From contig JAFGBW010000114.1 in NCBI GenBank assembly GCA_016932965.1, positions 1 through 9,289 of the forward strand: DNA of 9,289 bases. Direction: 5' to 3'. Shown here piece by piece: positions 5,074-9,289 of the stretch. The DNA comes from Candidatus Auribacterota bacterium. GTDB taxonomy: Bacteria > Auribacterota > JAFGBW01. A program made the translations under genes and the position numbers. Below the pieces are notes generated by a model that ran no database searches, was not told where the DNA came from, and saw nothing but the letters and a program-made list of their open reading frames with translations. How positions within the stretch are numbered: the first letter of the stretch is position 1; each line of letters begins with the position of its first letter.

Positions 5074-5823
5074 ATGTCAGAATATTATCATGCTCTCAGA
5101 TCACGTAACCTTTATGCTCCGGGAAGCGATAAACCCTATAAAATCAGCCGGACAAAAATCGATCTGTTCCTCAACTGTCCCCGTTGCTTTTATTTAGACA
5201 GGCGGCTTGGCATCGCCAGACCCCCTTCCTTCCCCTATTCATTGAATTCCGCTGTGGATACCCTCCTGAAAAAAGAATTCGATATGGCCAGAAAAAACCA
5301 ATCCAGACATCCCCTGATGGAAAAATTCGGAATCGAGGCCATCCCTTTTTCCCATGAAAATCTGAATGTGTGGCGGGAAAATTTCAAAGGCATCCAGTTT
5401 CACCATGAAAAAACCAATTTCATCATTACAGGCGCCATTGATGATGTCTGGATTTCACCCTCGGATCAGCTTCATATTGTGGATTATAAATCCACCAGCA
5501 AAACCAGCGAAATAACCATCGATGAGCCCTGGCAGATCGCTTATAAAAGACAAATGGAGGTTTATCAGTGGCTTTTCAGAAAAAACGGCTTTCAGGTATC
5601 TGATACAGGATATTTTGTTTACTGCAATGGCAATACTGAAAACGAGGTTTTCGACGCAAAATTGGAATTTGATATCAAAATCCTGCCTTACAGGGGCAAT
5701 GATTCCTGGATGAATGACACACTTTTAAAAATCCATTCCTGTTTAAATGATGATGATGTCCCCCCTGTATCGGATGATTGTGACTATTGTTCTTATATTA
5801 AAGCCGTGAATAAAGTTTTATAA
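5074..5823 (+). CDS. PD-(D/E)XK nuclease-family protein with Cys pairs (Cas4/AddB-like layout)
   Basis: A 249-residue protein. The nuclease core has GAIDDVW (Asp123/124), then HIVDYKST, whose Asp137-x-Lys139 is the D-x-K catalytic pair, and then QMEVYQWLF, the QxxxY motif (Gln160, Tyr164). This order is typical of the PD-(D/E)XK_1 (PF12705) group of RecB/Cas4/AddB nucleases. CPRC at residues 35-38 and CDYC at 236-239 sit at the two ends, as in the [4Fe-4S] cluster of Cas4 and AddB, where one Cys lies N-terminal and three C-terminal; here the split is two and two. It would cut DNA, probably acting with a helicase or other partner not visible here. There is no CRISPR array or cas gene in the window. 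GAGGAA lies about 10 nt before the start. The cluster is inferred from Cys positions only. Confidence 0.85.
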   Translation: MSEYYHALRSRNLYAPGSDKPYKISRTKIDLFLNCPRCFYLDRRLGIARPPSFPYSLNSAVDTLLKKEFDMARKNQSRHPLMEKFGIEAIPFSHENLNVWRENFKGIQFHHEKTNFIITGAIDDVWISPSDQLHIVDYKSTSKTSEITIDEPWQIAYKRQMEVYQWLFRKNGFQVSDTGYFVYCNGNTENEVFDAKLEFDIKILPYRGNDSWMNDTLLKIHSCLNDDDVPPVSDDCDYCSYIKAVNKVL

Positions 5824-5913
5824 AATCCATGATGCCGTATTAACTTATAATTATTTTAAAAACGGGTTAACTGTGCAAACATGAGTTAAAAAAATCTTTA
5901 AGAATCTGAAATA

Positions 5914-6438
5914 ATGAAACGGATAATCCAATTTTTTCGAAAGCCGGCAACCCAATGGATTCTTTTAACAGGAATCATTTTATGTTTGATTGGTTTATGG
6001 ATCTATCCCAGAGTTGCAGGCACCTGTTATGACGGCTGGCCCGGAATAAAAATCCTTCTTCAGGGGAATGGCACAATAAATCAGGCTGATGTGTTGTACT
6101 GCTTCCATATCAACAGGGAACAGCTGGAATTTTTCAAGGAATTTCCGGATGACGACTTATATGAGATATTGGGTCAGCCAACTACCAACCCGCCCCGGGT
6201 TTTTCAGGATCATATGATCGTCACATCATGGTTCGGCGGAAGATGGCCCGGTTCAGATCAGTCCAAAAAAACGTATCATCAGGAATACGGAATATTTCTG
6301 GGGATAAAAAAAGAAGCGGACCTCCTGATTTATCTTATTATCTGGCCTGATTTCAGAAAGACGCATGAAATGACCCTGATGACAGATAAACCTGACCATG
6401 TCATCACTCGTTTTGACAGGTCGAAGATAAAGGTTTAA
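5914..6438 (+). CDS. Single-pass membrane protein, unknown function
   Basis: A 174-residue protein. A basic N-terminus (MKRIIQFFRK) is followed by one hydrophobic segment at about residues 14-31 (WILLTGIILCLIGLWIY), so a cytoplasmic N-terminus and an outside soluble domain are predicted. The soluble part has two cysteines (38 and 63) that could form a disulfide, and Trp/Pro/Gly-rich patches such as SWFGGRWPGSD. A second, shorter hydrophobic run (DLLIYLIIW, about 136-144) may be a core strand. I do not recognise the family. It starts 90 nt after the nuclease gene, in an AT-rich spacer. The Shine-Dalgarno is weak. It converges with the kinase gene on the other strand, leaving 36 nt between their stop codons. 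It is kept as a real gene because of its length and its sensible membrane topology. Confidence 0.65.
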   Translation: MKRIIQFFRKPATQWILLTGIILCLIGLWIYPRVAGTCYDGWPGIKILLQGNGTINQADVLYCFHINREQLEFFKEFPDDDLYEILGQPTTNPPRVFQDHMIVTSWFGGRWPGSDQSKKTYHQEYGIFLGIKKEADLLIYLIIWPDFRKTHEMTLMTDKPDHVITRFDRSKIKV

Positions 6439-6460
6439 CCCGCTGATTTCCTGGCAATGT

Positions 6461-6482
6461 CCGCTTGTCCTCTTTCAAGCGG
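6461..6482. repeat. 7-bp inverted repeat at the convergent gene ends
   Basis: CCGCTTG (6461-6467) and CAAGCGG (6476-6482) are exact reverse complements with an 8-nt loop, and the right arm overlaps the stop codon of the kinase gene. It lies between two convergent genes, where a shared terminator would be expected, but neither side has a T-run. It may be a weak or bidirectional transcript end, or chance. Confidence 0.4.
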
Positions 6483-8103
6483 CTGCGGCCACGGCTGTGG
6501 TGCTGACGGCATCCGGAGCAGCCCCTGTTTTTTCCAGAAGGATTTTCAGGGCAAGCGCGGCATGAGCTGAAAATTCATCGAGTTCTGTTGTCCGCAGGGC
6601 GTAGGCAGGATGAATCGCGCTGTAAATAATGTGTTTCAGCCCGTTATATCTTCTGTCTTTCATTTCATCAGGAAACAGGGCCTCAAACCAGGCAAAAAAA
6701 TGCCCTTCCCTGCCGATTCTTGGATTCATAAAAGCCATGAACTCGTGAATCGTTTCAATGGCGTCCACCCTGACTTTTTCATTCTTCTTCTCATATTTTC
6801 TGTTTTCCAGATACAGCACCAGCTCCAAACGAAGGATTTTCAGTAACAACCGCATGACAGACAGCGCTTTATGATAATGCTGTCTCAAATTTCTTATCCT
6901 AAAGGGTATCTTTCTATTGAGCGTCTCCCTCAGTCTGTGTTTTTCAAATTCAACATCCTTTGATTTTTTTAACAGCTTCATCGGCGGAATTTTTGAAGTG
7001 CTTTCAGGATGAGAAGTTCTGCTGCTGTCGGTATAACTGACTATCCCGGACATGATACTGAACAGCGTCATGGCCAGGGCATAGGTATCAAAACTCTCGA
7101 ATGCAATCTGCCGGGTGGGATCCGCTAAGGAGGCCCCCAATTGTTCCGGAGACATATAAAAAGGAGTCCCCACGGCTTTCCTTTCTTTCAGCCTTTCTTC
7201 AATGCCTGCTTTGTCTGAACTGATCCCGAAATCAATAAGCGTTATTGTAAATTGTCCATGCTCATAATGAACCATGATGTTATGCGGTTTTAAATCCGTA
7301 AAAAACCGGCCGTTTTTGTGCAGGGCAGTGAGAGCCTCCTTCAGGGCTTCGATCACTGCAAGAGCCAGGGACAATCTCAACGCCGGATTCCCGGCCAGAA
7401 TTTTATCCTTATCTTTACCCCTTATGATATCGGATAAAGGGGACCCGGGTGCTTTTTCAGAAATCAACACACAGCGCTCCCCTTCAGACGGACCTTCCAT
7501 CACGGATAAATACCTGCAAAGAGCTTCTATTTTTTTTCTCTCTAAACCCACGGGAAGTTTCCGGGCTTTTGCTTGTAGGACAGAAATGAACTGTTCAAAG
7601 GGATACGGCATCTGAGCGTGGGGTATTCCCTGGCTCTTATTCAACTCAAGTTCTGAATTTTCTTTTACAATAGAATCCGTATAGGTATCCATGACTATAT
7701 TAGGCAATTTGATGACGACTTCCTGTCCATCCGGCATGGTATAGGAAAAAACGCTTCCCATACCTCCTTTTCCAAGGTTAGTGCATCCATTTGCTGTCAA
7801 TAATCTGACAACTTCACGAAAAAAGGACGGCTCGTACAGGATTGGTGTTTTATCAAGAATGGCATCCAGATCATCAGAGGGCTTCCCTGTACTCGTGGTT
7901 CTCTGAGGTTGTTCATAGCCTCTCTTGGCAAACAATGTATCCGCAAAGGCTATGCCCCTTGTGTCGACTTGAAAGCCGGATTGCGGAGCCAGCGCATCCG
8001 GATTTGATGTGCAGGCAAAAGGACAAAGAGAATTCACAGCCGCCAGGATCACAGCTGAAATAAACCCATTCGCAAAGTACCAGTTCAATTTCATTGTTTT
8101 CAT
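6475..8103 (-). CDS. Serine/threonine protein kinase homologue with N-terminal hydrophobic signal/anchor
   Basis: A 542-residue protein (numbering from the ATG at 8103). Residues 11-31 form a hydrophobic signal or anchor after a basic tip, followed by a variable region to about 90. The kinase domain covers about 95-350: glycine loop GKGGMGSV (111-118), VVIK with Lys132, catalytic loop FTDLKPHNIM with Asp270 and Asn275, DFG at 291-293, and GTPFYMSPEQ, whose SPE replaces the usual APE. Lys, both Asp and Asn are all present, so activity is possible. The HRD motif is FTD, which makes it a non-RD kinase. From about 375 to the end there is a basic, helix-rich region with no recognised domain, ending in an Ala-rich tail. 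The frame could begin at a TTG one codon earlier. The N-terminal signal would put the kinase domain outside the cytoplasm unless it is an anchor in the other orientation. No lipobox is clear. Confidence 0.88.
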   Translation of the reverse strand: MKTMKLNWYFANGFISAVILAAVNSLCPFACTSNPDALAPQSGFQVDTRGIAFADTLFAKRGYEQPQRTTSTGKPSDDLDAILDKTPILYEPSFFREVVRLLTANGCTNLGKGGMGSVFSYTMPDGQEVVIKLPNIVMDTYTDSIVKENSELELNKSQGIPHAQMPYPFEQFISVLQAKARKLPVGLERKKIEALCRYLSVMEGPSEGERCVLISEKAPGSPLSDIIRGKDKDKILAGNPALRLSLALAVIEALKEALTALHKNGRFFTDLKPHNIMVHYEHGQFTITLIDFGISSDKAGIEERLKERKAVGTPFYMSPEQLGASLADPTRQIAFESFDTYALAMTLFSIMSGIVSYTDSSRTSHPESTSKIPPMKLLKKSKDVEFEKHRLRETLNRKIPFRIRNLRQHYHKALSVMRLLLKILRLELVLYLENRKYEKKNEKVRVDAIETIHEFMAFMNPRIGREGHFFAWFEALFPDEMKDRRYNGLKHIIYSAIHPAYALRTTELDEFSAHAALALKILLEKTGAAPDAVSTTAVAAAA

Positions 8104-8144
8104 CAATGGATTCGCTTATTCATTTCAAAGTAAATTCACACAAT

Positions 8145-8160
8145 ATATCTATTAAGATAT
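8145..8160. promoter_or_regulatory. Inverted repeat overlapping the -10 of the kinase promoter
   Basis: ATATCT (8145-8150) and AGATAT (8155-8160) are exact reverse complements 4 nt apart. They span the candidate -10 box and the predicted transcription start of the kinase gene, which makes them a possible operator or, being AT-rich, chance. Confidence 0.3.
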
Positions 8161-8185
8161 TACCATATAATCTGAACTGGATCAA
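8157..8185 (-). promoter_or_regulatory. Candidate sigma-70-like promoter of the kinase gene
   Basis: On the minus strand, TTGATC (8185-8180) as -35, a 17-nt spacer, and TAATAT (8162-8157) as -10. Transcription would start near 8150, about 47 nt before the ATG at 8103. Spacing is ideal and each box differs from consensus at one or two positions. Confidence 0.45.
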
Positions 8186-8272
8186 GGGGAGGGGATTCCG
8201 GGGCCAGCATGCTAAGTTCATGTGTAAATTGAGGATGATAAATAGAAATGGGGAAAGGAAAAAGTGTTTCAC

Positions 8273-8359
8273 CATGAAGGACATGAAAAGCATGAAGATT
8301 ATTTTTAGACAGGATAAACAGGACTTTATTCAACCAGCAACCAATAACCATGAACCAAT
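8273..8359. repeat. Patch of short tandem degenerate repeats
   Basis: Three kinds of tandem unit sit within 90 nt. CATGAAGGA, CATGAAAAG and CATGAAGAT are three 9-mers in a row (8273-8299). ACAGGA occurs twice, 9 nt apart (8309-8314 and 8318-8323). Four AACCANN heptamers follow (8332-8359). On the minus strand this reads like the CTTCATG...TCCTTCATGGTG and ATCCTGT...ATCCTGTC motifs that I recall as scattered intergenic repeats in many bacterial genomes, often mis-called as short proteins. The surrounding 8104-8380 has no convincing gene apart from the kinase promoter region. Confidence 0.65.
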
Positions 8360-8380
8360 GATTGAGCCCGGAGAAAGACC

Positions 8381-9289
8381 TTACATTTTGTTCTGTCCGT
8401 CCAGGGTCCGGGGGGAATACAGAAGCTGTTCAAGCCTGTCTTTCTGACGGGTCTTTTTTTCCATCACGCCTTTTTTCTTTAACGGGTAGACCTTTACGGA
8501 ATGAATTTCCAGAATAGTATTTTTACTGCAGCCCAAATCGCCCCATAATTTTCTACCGTAATGAAAAGACAACGCCGTCAGCATCAGACTGTTCTCTACT
8601 TTTCTGCGGACAACCCCGTGAGGAAGAACTTTTTTAAATGTCAGCGTGTTCCTGAAGGAATCCGCCTGAAAAGCGTCATCCTGGAGCTTCAATGCAAAAC
8701 CTTTTCCTTCCGTTAAAGAATAACTGATCTCTAGGGTGTCGCCTTTGTAAAGAGGATACGGGGAAGAAAACTTTTTTGTGACCGCGTATTCTTCGCGGCT
8801 GTCATCCCGCGATTCATCGGAAATTTGATGCTGCATCCAGATTTCCTCAGGCTGACCGGAAAAATATTTCAGGTCAGGGTCTTCCGAACCCTCCGGGTTG
8901 GGCAGCATCACAGTCTTTGGAATATTTTTTTCCAGGCTTGTATCTTCTTCGATCAAATCTGAAAACAGGCTCCTCATTTTCTGTTCTCTTTCTCCGCCAC
9001 AGGCTGAGGGCCTCCACATGCTCAACACAGGATTCCAGTATCCTTTTATGGCAAAATAGTCATGCTGCTTTCCTTCTACGACGACCGTTCTCTTATTACC
9101 GTCAGCGATCTGAGCCAGATTAAAATGGAGGACAAGGTCGTTCATCCGTTCTTTCGTCTCGGACGGGTTCTCATCCAGGCAGGTAATATAAATGAGCCCC
9201 CATAAAGCCGTGCCGTATTCATTCAAGATCGGGTATTTCCATATCTCTTCATGCCGGTAATCCCGGTTCATGACAAATGTCTGTCCCCA
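8381..9289 (-). CDS. Unrecognised protein, possibly continuing past the right edge
   Basis: The frame ends with TAA at 8381 and is open to the window edge. An ATG at 9271 would give 296 residues, but the codons before it (WGQTFV) are also open, so the true start may lie outside. There is no signal peptide or membrane segment in the visible part. The N-terminal portion is rich in Trp/Tyr (EEIWKYP, LWGLIYIT, KGYWNPVLSMWRP). The middle is acidic with Asp/Glu/Ser runs (about 107-160). The C-terminal third looks like beta-strands (LEISYSLTEGKGFALKL, LTFKKVLPHGV) ending in a basic tail. I do not recognise the family. It lies upstream of the kinase on the same strand, separated by about 277 nt with the repeat patch and a promoter, so co-transcription is uncertain. 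It could be a kinase substrate or partner, but only position suggests this. Confidence 0.7.
   Translation of the reverse strand, partial: WGQTFVMNRDYRHEEIWKYPILNEYGTALWGLIYITCLDENPSETKERMNDLVLHFNLAQIADGNKRTVVVEGKQHDYFAIKGYWNPVLSMWRPSACGGEREQKMRSLFSDLIEEDTSLEKNIPKTVMLPNPEGSEDPDLKYFSGQPEEIWMQHQISDESRDDSREEYAVTKKFSSPYPLYKGDTLEISYSLTEGKGFALKLQDDAFQADSFRNTLTFKKVLPHGVVRRKVENSLMLTALSFHYGRKLWGDLGCSKNTILEIHSVKVYPLKKKGVMEKKTRQKDRLEQLLYSPRTLDGQNKM

Noticed and set aside
5001-5108. Short frames of 21 and 35 codons just before the nuclease gene, as a leader peptide
   Set aside because: No strong ribosome binding site, no runs of regulatory codons, and no attenuator-like hairpin follows.
5074-5823. CRISPR-associated Cas4
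   Set aside because: No array, no other cas gene and a different cysteine layout; a general PD-(D/E)XK nuclease call is safer.
5846-5851. Perfect TATAAT before the membrane protein gene
   Set aside because: No acceptable -35 box at 16-18 nt; in an AT-rich spacer this can occur by chance.
8094-8447. Plus-strand 117-codon frame across the repeat patch
   Set aside because: It is made of the translated degenerate repeats and overlaps both flanking minus-strand genes; a typical spurious call.

Overview
The window looks like bacterial chromosome. The best guess is a Desulfobacterota (sulfate-reducer-type, 'delta-proteobacterial') genome. This rests on the protein flavour (FmdB-type zinc ribbon, tandem COG1237-type metallo-beta-lactamase-fold enzymes, a family-4-type uracil-DNA glycosylase with an extra Cys cluster), moderately AT-rich coding sequence, and degenerate intergenic repeats of a kind I associate with such genomes. 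This is inference; there is no rRNA or other phylogenetic marker. I see no tRNA, rRNA, CRISPR array, insertion sequence or phage gene.

Left part (1-2271, all minus strand) is a tightly packed six-gene unit read from right to left: an ArsR-family regulator, an FmdB-type zinc ribbon protein, a uracil-DNA glycosylase-like protein with a C-terminal Cys-rich extension, thioredoxin, an MTH1187/YqgV-family thiamine-binding protein, and a P-loop ATPase that runs off the left edge. Gaps are 3-19 nt, so one transcript is likely.

The divergent intergenic region (2272-2405) carries two operator-like inverted repeats. One is ATTC-N8-GAAT next to the regulator gene. The other is a perfect 8-bp repeat, TTGAATCC-N8-GGATTCAA, nearer the opposite gene. 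To the right (2406-3966, plus strand) lie two adjacent MBL-fold hydrolase genes, which may share regulation by the ArsR protein.

The middle part (3967-6438, plus strand) holds a 234-nt non-coding stretch with three consecutive 7-bp inverted repeats, a zinc-ribbon/YbjN-like protein, an AT-rich spacer, a PD-(D/E)XK nuclease with Cys pairs at both ends (Cas4/AddB-like layout), and an unrecognised single-membrane-pass protein.

The right part (6475-9289, minus strand) holds a serine/threonine protein kinase homologue with an N-terminal hydrophobic signal/anchor and a long helical C-terminal extension, a promoter-like sequence before it, a patch of short tandem degenerate repeats, and an unrecognised large protein that continues past the right edge.

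Functionally, the left half suggests a redox- or sulfur-responsive module (thiol-rich ArsR regulator, thioredoxin, Zn/Fe-S proteins, MBL hydrolases). The right half suggests an envelope-associated kinase with an uncharacterised neighbour. These links are inferred from gene order only.
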